Shown here piece by piece: positions 54,305-63,843 of a stretch of 64,000 nt of DNA (position 1 is its first letter; the number at the start of each line of letters is the position of its first letter). The stretch comes from an uncultured Chloroflexota bacterium (GTDB taxonomy: Bacteria > Chloroflexota > Anaerolineae > Anaerolineales > Anaerolineaceae), in contig CADACE010000016.1 of the NCBI GenBank assembly GCA_902786265.1, positions 27,439-91,438 of the forward strand, written 5' to 3'. A program made the position numbers and the translations under genes. The notes under the pieces are model-generated. The model did no database searches and was not told the DNA's origin. It saw only the letters and a list, made by a program, of their open reading frames with translations.

Positions 54305-56053
54305 ATGAAGAAAACAGAAGCAGGCAAACAACAATTTTCTGCGGAAAAATTAATTGATGCCGCCATTCTCCTGATAATCGTACTCTCATTCGCTCTGCTC
54401 ATCTTTCAGTTTCACACATCGGGTATAAAAACAGCCGGGCCGGCGGTAAATTCATTTTTTATCCTGCAGCCGCAGTCTGTCACGGAAGAAGTGATCCCGG
54501 AATATGCCGGTATCCGCCGCAGCTATCAGTTTGATATGTCCAAATTGCCGGTCAGCAGTGCCCGGACCAGACACTTTTTCGTTTATCTCCGCCATACCAT
54601 CGCCTCGGTTGAAATCGACGGAAAAACCGCTGCCGATACGGGCGAAAACCGGAATGTGTTCCATATCGGGCATACGCCGGGCAATTACTGGCTGTCAGTT
54701 CCGATTTACGATATTTATTACGAAAAACCCTTCAGCCTGACCCTTACACCGGTCTATCACAGTGTACAGAACGAACAGCCTGTTTTTTACCTCATCGACC
54801 GGGAACCCCTGCTGAATATGATCGTACTGCCCAAAGAAATGCCCATGATCGCAATGAGCTTTTTCGTGATCACAACGGGATTTTTCCTCATGATCATCGC
54901 AGCGACGATCGGACTGGATCCGCAGGAACGGGAAAGGCTGCTCTATCTCGGAGCGTTTTCAACAGCAGGCGGGATTTGGAAACTGTGCGGACTTTCTGCA
55001 GCAACACTGGTCCTGGACTACACCGGACAGCAGAAATTTATCTGGAATACCGGTGTCTGCTGCTATATGCTGATGCTGGTCTTTTCCCTCCGGCATTTTG
55101 CGGTGCTCAGATCCGATGACAGCAGCCTAACAGCGAAAGCCTGCTGCCTCCTTTCCGCTGCCGCCTCAATTCTGTTGTTGGTTCTGCAGGCATTAAACCT
55201 TGCGGAGCTTCACGAAACGGTGGTTTGGTACGGGATCGGGATGGCAGTCCTTCATCTCCTTGCCTTACTTGGACATAAACCAAACCGGGATGAGATCCTG
55301 TGGCTCGTTCCCGCTTTTCTGTCACTTGCGATCGATCTCGGGATATACCTGAAAAGCGGCTCTATTTCCACAGCACCGGTGTTTATGCTCTGGATCATCC
55401 TGAACCTGTTCATCCGGGGATTCGGATTTCTGCGCATGGTGATCCGCCGGGAACGTGAATTGCGAATTAAAGATGAGGAATTGCGCGGCGCAAAAATTCA
55501 GACGATGATCAGCCAGATCAGGCCTCATTTCATTTTCAACACGCTCGCGTCCGTCAACATGATCTGTGAAGAAAACCCGAAACGCGCTGCTGAAATTATC
55601 TCTGACTTCAGCCAGTATCTCCAGTCAAATTTCTCTGCGCTCGCGACCTCGGAGCTCATTCCGTTTTCGGAAGAAATGAGACATGTAAAAGCCTATCTGA
55701 ATGTTGAAGCCGCGCTGTATGAAGACCAGCTTTCTGTTGAATATGACACAGTGTTCACCGCCTTCCGGCTGCCGCCGCTCACGCTGCAGCCCATTGTGGA
55801 GAACTGCATCAAACATGGTTTCGGGAGAGATACATCATCCCTGCATATCATTATCCGGACACGCCAGACCGGCAGCGGCGCCGAGATACAAATCGAAGAC
55901 AACGGTCCCGGTTATGATCCCTCACCGGACGGCGCGATCCATGTAGGGCTGGTGAATGTAAAAGAAAGGCTGAACCTGATGTGCGGCGGTACTTTGCAGC
56001 TTGACACGGGCAGCGCGGGCGGCACTTTGGTGACCATAATCATCCCTGCCTGA
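54305..56053 (+). CDS. 7TM-type sensor histidine kinase (LytS/YesM-like)
   Basis: 582 residues. One N-terminal helix (~17-40), an extracellular beta-rich domain (~45-175) like 7TMR-DISM ligand domains, about seven helices (~178-385), a short coiled coil (RERELRIKDEELRGAKIQ) and a His_kinase domain with RPHFIFNTLASVNMI (phospho-His) and an ATPase domain with NCIKHGF (N box) and IEDNGPGYDP (G box). This is the class that normally pairs with LytTR or AraC regulators; here the partner is the HTH-receiver protein. GAGAGGAAA precedes the ATG. The ligand is unknown. Confidence 0.92.
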   Translation: MKKTEAGKQQFSAEKLIDAAILLIIVLSFALLIFQFHTSGIKTAGPAVNSFFILQPQSVTEEVIPEYAGIRRSYQFDMSKLPVSSARTRHFFVYLRHTIASVEIDGKTAADTGENRNVFHIGHTPGNYWLSVPIYDIYYEKPFSLTLTPVYHSVQNEQPVFYLIDREPLLNMIVLPKEMPMIAMSFFVITTGFFLMIIAATIGLDPQERERLLYLGAFSTAGGIWKLCGLSAATLVLDYTGQQKFIWNTGVCCYMLMLVFSLRHFAVLRSDDSSLTAKACCLLSAAASILLLVLQALNLAELHETVVWYGIGMAVLHLLALLGHKPNRDEILWLVPAFLSLAIDLGIYLKSGSISTAPVFMLWIILNLFIRGFGFLRMVIRRERELRIKDEELRGAKIQTMISQIRPHFIFNTLASVNMICEENPKRAAEIISDFSQYLQSNFSALATSELIPFSEEMRHVKAYLNVEAALYEDQLSVEYDTVFTAFRLPPLTLQPIVENCIKHGFGRDTSSLHIIIRTRQTGSGAEIQIEDNGPGYDPSPDGAIHVGLVNVKERLNLMCGGTLQLDTGSAGGTLVTIIIPA

Positions 56054-56070
56054 ACCGATGTATTAACGAA

Positions 56071-56097
56071 CAGAAGCTGCGCCGTGTGCAGCTTCTG
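56071..56097. terminator. Hairpin between convergent kinase and methyltransferase genes
   Basis: Perfect 10-bp stem CAGAAGCTGC/GCAGCTTCTG with a 7-base loop. T tracts are weak on both sides. Confidence 0.6.
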
Positions 56098-56117
56098 ACC
56101 GTCTGTCATGATTTTTT

Positions 56118-56573
56118 TCAGGACTTTTTATTTATCAGCCGGTGATACATCACCAGTGAACCGGAAACTGCCACATTAAAGGAGGCGTAATTGACGGATT
56201 CGATCTCCACCACATGCTGGCACTTCGCGAGTACTTCACGCGGCAGGCCGTCAACCTCAGAACCCAGCAGGTAAACAGCCCGCACCGGATGCACAAAAGT
56301 GCTCAGCTTTTCGCCGCCCATTTCCACACCGATCAGCTGGGCTCCCTGCGGACGGGCAGCCAGAAAAGCGTCAAAATCCTCATAACAGCGCAGCGGGATC
56401 CGTTTGTCCACCCGCAGCACATCCGTGATCTGGTGACGGGTCTTTGCCTCCCCAATCGTGAAGATCCCTGCCGCCCCAAGCTGCCAGGCACTGCGCCAGA
56501 GCGTTCCGACATTTTCCCAGTGTTTGGGGCGGTAGATACCGATTTCAAAATAACCGAGATTGTCTGTGATCAA
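56118..56573 (-). CDS. SpoU/TrmH-family RNA 2'-O-methyltransferase (TrmL-like)
   Basis: 151 residues, the short SPOUT form. Motif 1 is in RPKHWENVGTLWRSAWQLGA (Asn and Arg of NxGxxxR), motif 2 in VYLLGSEVDGLPREVL and motif 3 in VEIESVNYASFNVAVSGSLVMY, the trefoil knot that binds SAM. The size and motif 3 fit TrmL, which methylates tRNA wobble position 34, but other small SpoU enzymes cannot be excluded. Its first four bases overlap the ftsK stop codon, so it is translated as part of the ftsK unit. Confidence 0.88.
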   Translation of the reverse strand: MITDNLGYFEIGIYRPKHWENVGTLWRSAWQLGAAGIFTIGEAKTRHQITDVLRVDKRIPLRCYEDFDAFLAARPQGAQLIGVEMGGEKLSTFVHPVRAVYLLGSEVDGLPREVLAKCQHVVEIESVNYASFNVAVSGSLVMYHRLINKKS

Positions 56574-59500
56574 TCCTTTTCTCCGTCATTTTCAGGACCG
56601 TATTGTCCATAATCCAGGATCCTGCGGGGTGCCTGCGAATTATTGGGATCGGGCGGAGAGATGATCCCCTCCTCCTCCATGCGGGAAATCAATTTATTCG
56701 CGCGGCTGAACCCGATGCCAAGCCGGCTCACCAGCATGCTTTGGGAAGCCCTGCCCTGGCGCTGCACCAGTTTTACCGCCTCATCATAAAGGCTGTCTCC
56801 GTCCTTTTTCAGCGGAGGCGCGGATTCATTGAAAAGAGGCAGCTGCGTGAGCATACCGGTAGACTGCAATTCAACCGGACGGAGAACTTTTTCGGTAACC
56901 GGCTGAGGAACATTGACCAGATCAGGGTCATTATTTTCAGGCGCGCCGTCGATCCGCGGCTTTTTCTGCCAATAGCTCACGATGCGATGGATCTCGTCAT
57001 CGGAAACATAAACGCACTGCAGACGTTTGAGCGAGATCTCCTCCGTGAAGAGGAAGTACATATCGCCTTTCCCGAAGAGGTTTTCAGCCCCCGGTCGGTC
57101 CAGGATCACCTGACTGTCGATATTTGTGGCAACGGCAAACGCGATCCTGGTAGGCAGGTTGCCTTTGATGGTACCGGTAATGACATCCCGGGAAGGACGC
57201 TGTGTCGCTACGATCAAATGGATGCCCATCGCCCGTGCTGTCTGTGCCAGACGGATGATGCTGCTTTCCACCTCCGGTCCGACTTCGCTCATCAGGTTCG
57301 CGAGTTCATCAATAACCACAACGATATAAGGGAGTTTTTTGGAGGAGAATTTCCGGTTATATTCCTGAATGTTTCTGACGCCGTTTTCCATAAAATGGAT
57401 ATTCCGCATATCCATTTCCCGCAAAACCCACTGCAGCACGTTGACGACCTCTTCCACATCGGTGACCACCGGTGTGATCAGATGCGGGATACCGTTATAA
57501 GGGGTCAGTTCCACACGCTTCGGGTCGATCAGCACCATTTTGAGCTGGTCAGGGGAATAGTGAAGCAGCAGACAGGCCAGAATGGCATTCAGACAGACAG
57601 ATTTACCGGAACCGGTAGCACCGGCGATCAACAGATGCGGCATACGGGTAAGATCCGTACAATAAGCCATGCCGTTGATATCCTTTCCCAACGCGATGGC
57701 AAGTTCACGTTTCCGGCTGCGGAATTCATTGCTTTCCACAACCTCCCGCAGACTGACCGTCGCGCGTTTCTCATTCTGGATCTGGATGCCGACATAGGTT
57801 TTCCCCGGGATCGGTGCTTCAATGGTCAGATGTTTTACGGAAAGTCCCATCATCAGGTCGTCCCGAAGGTTTTCGATCTTACTGATGCGGACACGTTCCT
57901 TTCTGCCGTTGCTGCGGACAATGAATCCGGGTTCTACTCCGAACTGGGTAAAGGTCGGGCCGCATTGAATATCGACCACCTTACAGGGGACCTCATGTTT
58001 TTCCAGCAGTTCTTCGATTTTTGCGGCATGCGACTTTACCCATTCATCTTCCGAGGAAGTGACATGCTTTTGTTTATCCTGATCAAGGATGGAATCGATA
58101 TCCGGCATGATCCACGGATCTCCCGGCTCATTTTTCGGCTCAGGTTTGCTTTCCTTTTCAGGAATACTGGGGACAAATGAATAATCGTGCGCAGTCGTTT
58201 CGACTTTTCCCTTTTCCTCATCGATTTTGACAGTTCTGCTGTGAACCAGGACATTTTCCTGCTTTTCCGCTTTCTTTTCTTCTTTATTTACCGCTATGGA
58301 AGGCGCGGAAAGCAGACCGCTGCCGTTGTGGTCATCGTTTTCTTCAAAAACAGGTTCGGGCGGCATTTCGGTCTCTTCTTTAACCACAGCCTCAGGCTGA
58401 ACCGGAACCAGCGGCAGCTGCTTCGGTTTGGGGGCGGATGATACCTTGTTTTTATTGACTTTTTTCTCATCAGCCGCACTGTTTTTCGCAGCCGTATTTT
58501 CTTTCACGGGTACGGGCTGAGGTGCAGGTTTTTTCGTTTCGATCCTGACGGATGTCGGGCCGGAAGGTACATGCGGTTTCACCGTGGGCGTTTCTTTGGG
58601 GATCATGGATTCTTTATCAGGGATCGGCTGCGAAATTTCCTGGATCGTCTCCCGCAATTTCTGCAGCGAATTCCGGGCCCCTTCACGAATGGAAAACCTG
58701 ACCGGTGCGGTATTGTTTTCCGCGGCAGTCATCAAACCGACCGTAGAGCGGAAATCCGCTTCAATATCGGTTGTCAGTTCTTCCTTCTCCATTTCCGCTT
58801 CCATGGCTTCCGCTTCAGCCGCGGTATGAATATCCCAGTAATTTCTGATGGGAACTTCAACATTATTGTTGTTTTGTTCTTTTTCGCGTGCCGCGATAAA
58901 TTTCCAGGCCTGCCAGATAAAGAACAGCGCCAAGAAAATCAGCAGGATCAGCATGCCGGCGTTTCCAAGCACATTGATGATCATGCGGACGATCGTTTCC
59001 GCGATCACACCGCCGGCCTCTTCCGGAGGAATAACGGGAATACTCTTCAGCGCGTTATATTCCAGGACCAGTCCGGTCAGGCAGTACAGACCGAACAGGT
59101 AAAGATAGCGTTTATAGTGCATGGTTTTGAACCGCTCAAAATTGCGCAGCCAGAACCGGGCGCAGAAAACCGCGATCAATGTATAAAAAATCGGACTGAT
59201 GGCACCGAAAAGCAGTTTTGACGTATTGACGCACCAGACAGCAGCATCGCGTTCATTCTTTGAAGCGATTGAATACAGGCAAAGAATGGAAAAGGTGAAA
59301 AACGGGACCGCAAACATATCCCAAAAGCCGTTGTATTTCGTCAAAAAACGCCGGATCGGGCCTTTATCCTCGTAGGCTTTTCTTTCCGCGATGGTCTTCG
59401 GCGCTTTTTCCCGCTCTTTGATCTGGGCTTTCTTCTCCTTCCATGCGGAAGCTGCCGAAGGCACTGATTGTTTCGGTTTCTTTTCAGCTTTCACGGTCTT

Positions 59501-59617
59501 TTTTACGGGAGCGGATTTTTTTACTGATCCTTTTGCTGTGCTTTTTTTAGCAGCTGAAGCTGTTTTCTCCGTTTTTGTTTCTTTTGTTTTTTTCGTTTTT
59601 TCTTCTGTTTTTCCCAT
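56570..59617 (-). CDS. ftsK: DNA translocase FtsK/SpoIIIE
   Basis: 1015 residues from ATG 59617. A basic Lys/Thr-rich tail (~1-85) precedes about four helices (~95-245), a long Pro/Glu linker, then the motor: Walker A GATGSGKSVCLN near 660, Walker B VVVIDELANLM, ATQRPSRDVITGTIKGN and the DNA-reading gamma winged helix (SMLVSRLGIGFSRANKLISRMEE, quoted only in part by family). It pumps chromosomal DNA through the closing septum. A TTG two codons upstream is the other possible start. No ribosome site precedes the ATG, and a TATAAT ends seven bases before it, so the mRNA may be leaderless. Confidence 0.96.
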   Translation of the reverse strand: MGKTEEKTKKTKETKTEKTASAAKKSTAKGSVKKSAPVKKTVKAEKKPKQSVPSAASAWKEKKAQIKEREKAPKTIAERKAYEDKGPIRRFLTKYNGFWDMFAVPFFTFSILCLYSIASKNERDAAVWCVNTSKLLFGAISPIFYTLIAVFCARFWLRNFERFKTMHYKRYLYLFGLYCLTGLVLEYNALKSIPVIPPEEAGGVIAETIVRMIINVLGNAGMLILLIFLALFFIWQAWKFIAAREKEQNNNNVEVPIRNYWDIHTAAEAEAMEAEMEKEELTTDIEADFRSTVGLMTAAENNTAPVRFSIREGARNSLQKLRETIQEISQPIPDKESMIPKETPTVKPHVPSGPTSVRIETKKPAPQPVPVKENTAAKNSAADEKKVNKNKVSSAPKPKQLPLVPVQPEAVVKEETEMPPEPVFEENDDHNGSGLLSAPSIAVNKEEKKAEKQENVLVHSRTVKIDEEKGKVETTAHDYSFVPSIPEKESKPEPKNEPGDPWIMPDIDSILDQDKQKHVTSSEDEWVKSHAAKIEELLEKHEVPCKVVDIQCGPTFTQFGVEPGFIVRSNGRKERVRISKIENLRDDLMMGLSVKHLTIEAPIPGKTYVGIQIQNEKRATVSLREVVESNEFRSRKRELAIALGKDINGMAYCTDLTRMPHLLIAGATGSGKSVCLNAILACLLLHYSPDQLKMVLIDPKRVELTPYNGIPHLITPVVTDVEEVVNVLQWVLREMDMRNIHFMENGVRNIQEYNRKFSSKKLPYIVVVIDELANLMSEVGPEVESSIIRLAQTARAMGIHLIVATQRPSRDVITGTIKGNLPTRIAFAVATNIDSQVILDRPGAENLFGKGDMYFLFTEEISLKRLQCVYVSDDEIHRIVSYWQKKPRIDGAPENNDPDLVNVPQPVTEKVLRPVELQSTGMLTQLPLFNESAPPLKKDGDSLYDEAVKLVQRQGRASQSMLVSRLGIGFSRANKLISRMEEEGIISPPDPNNSQAPRRILDYGQYGPENDGEKD

Positions 59618-59624
59618 ACACAAT

Positions 59625-59654
59625 ATTATAATATATTTTCTATATTAATGTCCC
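59625..59654 (-). promoter_or_regulatory. Promoter of ftsK, possibly giving leaderless mRNA
   Basis: On the minus strand GGGACA (59649-59654), an 18-base spacer and TATAAT (59625-59630). Transcription would begin at or next to the ATG at 59617. Confidence 0.5.
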
Positions 59655-59692
59655 TTGTTTATATAATATCACCTTCTGAAACAATTTATCCT

Positions 59693-59728
59693 GATTCTAA
59701 TACGATTCTAAGTTTTATTCACTATAAT
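59693..59728 (+). promoter_or_regulatory. Direct repeat and -10 upstream of the Ca2+-ATPase gene
   Basis: GATTCTAA occurs at 59693-59700 and again at 59704-59711, an 11-base period that puts both on one DNA face. TATAAT follows at 59723-59728. This is the layout of sites for tandem-binding OmpR-type activators. Confidence 0.5.
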
Positions 59729-59762
59729 AAACTTACGTCATTAAACAAAAAGGAGGTTTTTG

Positions 59763-62384
59763 ATGACACCACATAATTCAGACGCAAATACGGTAGTCCG
59801 GGCTTTGGATTCCGACATTAACAACGGTCTTACAGAGTCACAGGTAACCGAATTGCGTAATCGTTTCGGCGAAAATAAACTAAACGAAAAAAAGAAGAAA
59901 ACCAATTTTCAGCGTTTTATTGATCAATTTAAAGATGTAATGATTTTGATCCTCATCGCGGCCGCGGCAATTTCGTTTGCGATTGCCTGCACGCAGAACG
60001 ACCCGGAGGAATTTTTTGAACCGATCCTGATCCTGGTCATCGTCATTGTTAACGCCATCATCGGGACCATTCAGGAAAGCAACGCGGAAAAAGCGCTGGA
60101 CGCGCTGAAAAGCCTTTCAGCCCCTCATGCCCGTGTGATCCGGGACGGCGAGGAAAAGATCATTGACGCAGTTGACCTTGTTCCGGGCGACATTATCCGT
60201 CTGGAAGCAGGTGATTTTATTCCCGCGGATGCACGCCTGATCCGCAGCGTGAGCCTGAAGAGTGAAGAATCCGCGCTGACAGGGGAATCCGTGCCTTCCG
60301 ACAAAGACGCTTCTGTTATCGTAGATGAAAAGGCTCCGCTGGGAGACCGGACGAACATGGTCTTTTCCGGATGCTCCATCAGCTACGGCACCGCCACGGC
60401 AGTGGTAACAGCCACAGGCATGAAAACGGAGATGGGCAAGATCGCCAACCTGCTGGACAATGAAGAGGAAGGACAGACCCCGCTGCAGCAGAAGCTTGCA
60501 CAGCTCGGAAAATATCTGGGCATCATCTGCCTGGCTGCCTGCGCGATCGTCTTTGTTGTCGGGCTTGTCAGCGGCATTCCGCTGATGGAGATCTTCATGA
60601 CCGCCGTTTCCCTGGCCGTTTCCGCCATCCCGGAAGGGCTACCGGCAATCGTGACTATTGTGCTTTCCATCGGTGTACAGCGCATGGTAAAGAAAAACGC
60701 GATCATCCGCAGGCTGCCCGCGGTGGAAACCCTGGGCTCGGCTTCCGTGATCTGCTCGGATAAGACCGGTACACTGACCCAGAACCGCATGAAACTCGTC
60801 AAGGCTTATCTGGACGGGCTGGAATTAACAGAAGATATAAGCACGAATAATTCCGAAGCGGTCAAACGGCTTTTGACCTACGGTACACTCTGCTGTGACG
60901 GTTCTGTGGTTTTCAACGGAACGGAAGAGCTGCACATCGGTGATCCGACTGAAACATCTATTGTCCTGGCTGCCCATAAGAATGGCATGCCGAAGGACGC
61001 TTTGAATAATAAATACCCCCGTCTGGCGGAGATCCCCTTCGATTCCGACCGTAAATTAATGACTACGGTCAACCGAATCGACGGCAAAAATATTGTCATC
61101 GTCAAAGGCGCTTTTGATGTACTTGCTGCCCGCTGTGTTGCCGGAGACCGCAAAAAGGCCGCGCAGATCAACGAAGAAATGAGCAAAAAGGCCCTGCGCG
61201 TGCTGGCGATCGCATATAAAGTGATCGACCATGTGCCGGAACAGCCGACTTCCGAAGAGCTCGAGAACGGGCTGACCTTTATGGGCCTGGTCGGTATGAT
61301 CGACCCGCCGCGTCCGGAAGCAAAGGAAGCGGTAGCTGTCTGCAAGCAGGCGGGTATCCGCCCTGTGATGATCACCGGCGACCATGTGGTCACAGCCTCT
61401 GCCATTGCCGCGGATCTGGGGATCCTGCGGGAAGGCGACCGTGCCATTACCGGTCCGCAGCTGGATGAAATGTCCGAGGAAGAACTTGACCGGAGTGTGG
61501 AAGATATCTCGGTCTATGCCCGTGTTTCACCGGAAAACAAGATCCGTATTGTTAAAGCCTGGCAGAAGAAGAACCAGATCGTCGCCATGACCGGTGACGG
61601 TGTGAATGACGCGCCGGCGCTGAAGGCAGCAGATATCGGCTGCGCGATGGGCATCACCGGTACCGATGTTGCCAAGGGTGCCGCTGATATGACGCTGACG
61701 GACGACAACTTCGCCACCATCGTCGAGGCAGTCCGCGAAGGCCGCGGCATTTACGCCAACATCCGCAAGGTGGTGGCCTTCCTGCTCGGCACCAACATCG
61801 GCGAGATCATCACCGTTTTCGTGGCGATGATCCTGTGGCACAAAGCGCCTCTGCTTTCCATGCAGCTGCTGTGGATCAACCTGGTGACCGACGGTCTGCC
61901 GGCGGTTGCTCTGGGTATGGAACCGGTGGAAAAGGACATTATGAACAAGAAGCCGAAAGCCAAGGACGAAGGGCTGTTTGCCCATGGTCTCGGGCTGCGC
62001 ATCGGGCTGCAGGGCCTGATGATCGGGATCCTTTCCCTTGCGGCATTTTACATTGGCGATACAATGACCGGTTTGACAGAAGGCGGACAGACCCTGGCAT
62101 TCATGGTTCTGGCGCTTTCCCAGATCGTCCAATCCTTCAACATGCGTTCGGAACATTCCCTGTTCCAAATCGGTCCGTTCACCAACAAACGGCTGAACCT
62201 GGCCGCCCTGCTTTCCGTAGCGCTGATGTGCCTGGTGCTCTTCTTCACTCCGGTTTCTCACATCTTCGGCCTGATCCGCCTGCCGCGGAACGCCTATCTG
62301 ATCGGTCTCGGGCTGACCTTCGTCCCGCTCCTTGTGATGGAGTTCTCCAAGGCCTTTGGTCTCACAAAGCATTTCAGAGAGTAA
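59763..62384 (+). CDS. P-type Ca2+-transporting ATPase (P2A)
   Basis: 873 residues; AGGAGG six bases upstream fixes ATG 59763 over the adjoining TTG. Cation N-domain at the start, TGES actuator motif (LTGESVPSD), PEGL in helix 4 (AIPEGLPAIVTIVL), phosphorylation site ICSDKTGTLTQN, ATP-binding region with KGAFDVL, and MTGDGVNDAPALKAADIG hinge. Ten helices expected. Helix 6 reads LLWINLVTDGLPAVALGME, with the Asn and Asp that ligate Ca2+ in SERCA/PMR1-like pumps, so Ca2+ (perhaps also Mn2+) export is likely. A strong terminator follows. Confidence 0.95.
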   Translation: MTPHNSDANTVVRALDSDINNGLTESQVTELRNRFGENKLNEKKKKTNFQRFIDQFKDVMILILIAAAAISFAIACTQNDPEEFFEPILILVIVIVNAIIGTIQESNAEKALDALKSLSAPHARVIRDGEEKIIDAVDLVPGDIIRLEAGDFIPADARLIRSVSLKSEESALTGESVPSDKDASVIVDEKAPLGDRTNMVFSGCSISYGTATAVVTATGMKTEMGKIANLLDNEEEGQTPLQQKLAQLGKYLGIICLAACAIVFVVGLVSGIPLMEIFMTAVSLAVSAIPEGLPAIVTIVLSIGVQRMVKKNAIIRRLPAVETLGSASVICSDKTGTLTQNRMKLVKAYLDGLELTEDISTNNSEAVKRLLTYGTLCCDGSVVFNGTEELHIGDPTETSIVLAAHKNGMPKDALNNKYPRLAEIPFDSDRKLMTTVNRIDGKNIVIVKGAFDVLAARCVAGDRKKAAQINEEMSKKALRVLAIAYKVIDHVPEQPTSEELENGLTFMGLVGMIDPPRPEAKEAVAVCKQAGIRPVMITGDHVVTASAIAADLGILREGDRAITGPQLDEMSEEELDRSVEDISVYARVSPENKIRIVKAWQKKNQIVAMTGDGVNDAPALKAADIGCAMGITGTDVAKGAADMTLTDDNFATIVEAVREGRGIYANIRKVVAFLLGTNIGEIITVFVAMILWHKAPLLSMQLLWINLVTDGLPAVALGMEPVEKDIMNKKPKAKDEGLFAHGLGLRIGLQGLMIGILSLAAFYIGDTMTGLTEGGQTLAFMVLALSQIVQSFNMRSEHSLFQIGPFTNKRLNLAALLSVALMCLVLFFTPVSHIFGLIRLPRNAYLIGLGLTFVPLLVMEFSKAFGLTKHFRE

Positions 62385-62402
62385 AAATCAGAATTCATTG
62401 AA

Positions 62403-62436
62403 CAGAGCTGCCCGACCGGGCAGCTCTGATTTTTTA
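62403..62436 (+). terminator. Intrinsic terminator of the Ca2+-ATPase gene
   Basis: CAGAGCTGCCC / GGGCAGCTCTG stem with a four-base loop, then ATTTTTT. Confidence 0.92.
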
Positions 62437-62641
62437 AATAAAACACTGCTGTTCACCACGCAGCCTTCCGGCAGGTACCTTTGCCCACAACAATTTCATA
62501 TCCTCATCACTGATATCATTTGTCAGTTGGCCGCTTCAGCTTTATTGCGGGCCGTTAAAAAACAAAATTACATACCCAAAAAATATAATTTTTATCAGGC
62601 AGACAGATATGTATTTTTATTTAGTTTTTAAGGAGGAATTT

Positions 62642-63622
62642 ATGAAAAAAATCCTGTTTACTGTTTGTGTTTTTCTTCTGATGGCGCTGCTTTCCGGCTG
62701 CGGAAAGAAATCGCCTGATGAGGCAAGACTGAAATCATTGCTTTCAGATTCGCTTTTACAATATAAGGTATTTGATAATGTTCAATATCTGGCTGATAAA
62801 AAGAGTCAGCCACAGGAATCATATACCAAAACGGTAAAATCATCATTTAAATCATTCGATATCATTCGGCGGCAAACGAACGGCAAGTCGGATTATGCTG
62901 AATGTAAAATTGTTCTTACGGATGAATATATGGACAGAACAATGAAAATCGGGATGCATTTAAACTATTATGATAAGGGCAGCTGGTTTTTGGATAATTG
63001 GACTGTCATTTCTGAGGATGCTCCAAAAATCAACAAGAAATATGATTTGAACCGGCTGAAGAATTATCTTGAAAATGAGGGATATGCTCTTGCAAGTGAT
63101 TTGACTGTCAAAAATGATCCGGGGAAACTGGAATATGTCGGTGAACTTAAATCGATATCATATCCCAATATGGACTATTCCGGACAGGTCGAAGCTTCGG
63201 TAACATTTGAGAGAAAAGATTTTGAAAATTATTTATGGAATATTACTTATATGCCACATGAAGATCGTAAATGGAATATAACAGGAAATTGGTATGGAGA
63301 ACCGTTTACTCACGGATTCGATTATAACGAGAAAACCAGGGAATATCTGTATGTTAATATAACAGGCATGGATTATTATACGATGAGTAATCTGATATTA
63401 TCTTTTTCCGGAACAGTTGAACATAAATTTAAAACGATTGACGGAGGTATCGGCTCATATGGCGTTATACCTTTTTCAAATAAACTTGTTTCTACAACTG
63501 CCCAAAATGTGAAAATGGATTTATGTGCAGGTAATTTAACTTTTGAAGTGAATTTTACTCCGGAGGAAGCAGCGATTCGCTGGAACAAAGACGATACATG
63601 GGCTAAGCTGGAAAGGCGATAA
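62642..63622 (+). CDS. Lipoprotein of unknown function, AT-rich
   Basis: 326 residues from ATG 62642, set by AAGGAGG nine bases upstream; 11 earlier codons are open but unsupported. Lipobox LLSGC (Cys20). The rest reads as alternating strands with many Tyr, Asn and Lys (YAECKIVLTDEYMDRTMKIG). I recognise no family. Two similar beta sections (~75-130 and ~165-225) may be repeats. The gene is clearly richer in A+T than the ATPase gene before it, and its synonymous codons end mostly in A or T, which suggests a recent arrival or a less expressed surface protein. Confidence 0.75.
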   Translation: MKKILFTVCVFLLMALLSGCGKKSPDEARLKSLLSDSLLQYKVFDNVQYLADKKSQPQESYTKTVKSSFKSFDIIRRQTNGKSDYAECKIVLTDEYMDRTMKIGMHLNYYDKGSWFLDNWTVISEDAPKINKKYDLNRLKNYLENEGYALASDLTVKNDPGKLEYVGELKSISYPNMDYSGQVEASVTFERKDFENYLWNITYMPHEDRKWNITGNWYGEPFTHGFDYNEKTREYLYVNITGMDYYTMSNLILSFSGTVEHKFKTIDGGIGSYGVIPFSNKLVSTTAQNVKMDLCAGNLTFEVNFTPEEAAIRWNKDDTWAKLERR

Positions 63623-63766
63623 GATCAAGCGAACAGGAGACAGGTTTTCGGGCGCGTCAGGGCAGAGCGGTGTCAGGGTCCGGCCCGCAGACCGGTCACC
63701 TGTGCGCGGGTGAAAGACAGTCCATATGACAAATGTCACTATTTTGGATTTTATTGATATTTGGTA

Positions 63767-63795
63767 TTGACTTTTTATTTTCTATTTGTTAGAAT
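63767..63795 (+). promoter_or_regulatory. Promoter of the last, partial gene
   Basis: TTGACT (63767-63772), 17-base spacer, TAGAAT (63790-63795). The 63623-63760 stretch before it is a GC-rich patch with no gene. Confidence 0.7.
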
Positions 63796-63843
63796 ATTAT
63801 CAAGAATAAAGATTCTATATATTACGAAAGGAGATCACTGAAG

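Noticed and set aside
56603..58180. 525-codon open frame antisense to ftsK
   Set aside because: Shadow of the conserved FtsK motor domain; composition follows the sense gene.
61527..62372. 281-codon open frame antisense to the Ca2+-ATPase gene
   Set aside because: Overlaps the conserved hinge and last helices of the ATPase in a frame that mirrors its codon bias.
63623..63720. GC-rich patch possibly a REP copy (GAGACAGG motif)
   Set aside because: It matches the 30-base repeat over only a few bases, below what chance allows in GC-rich sequence.
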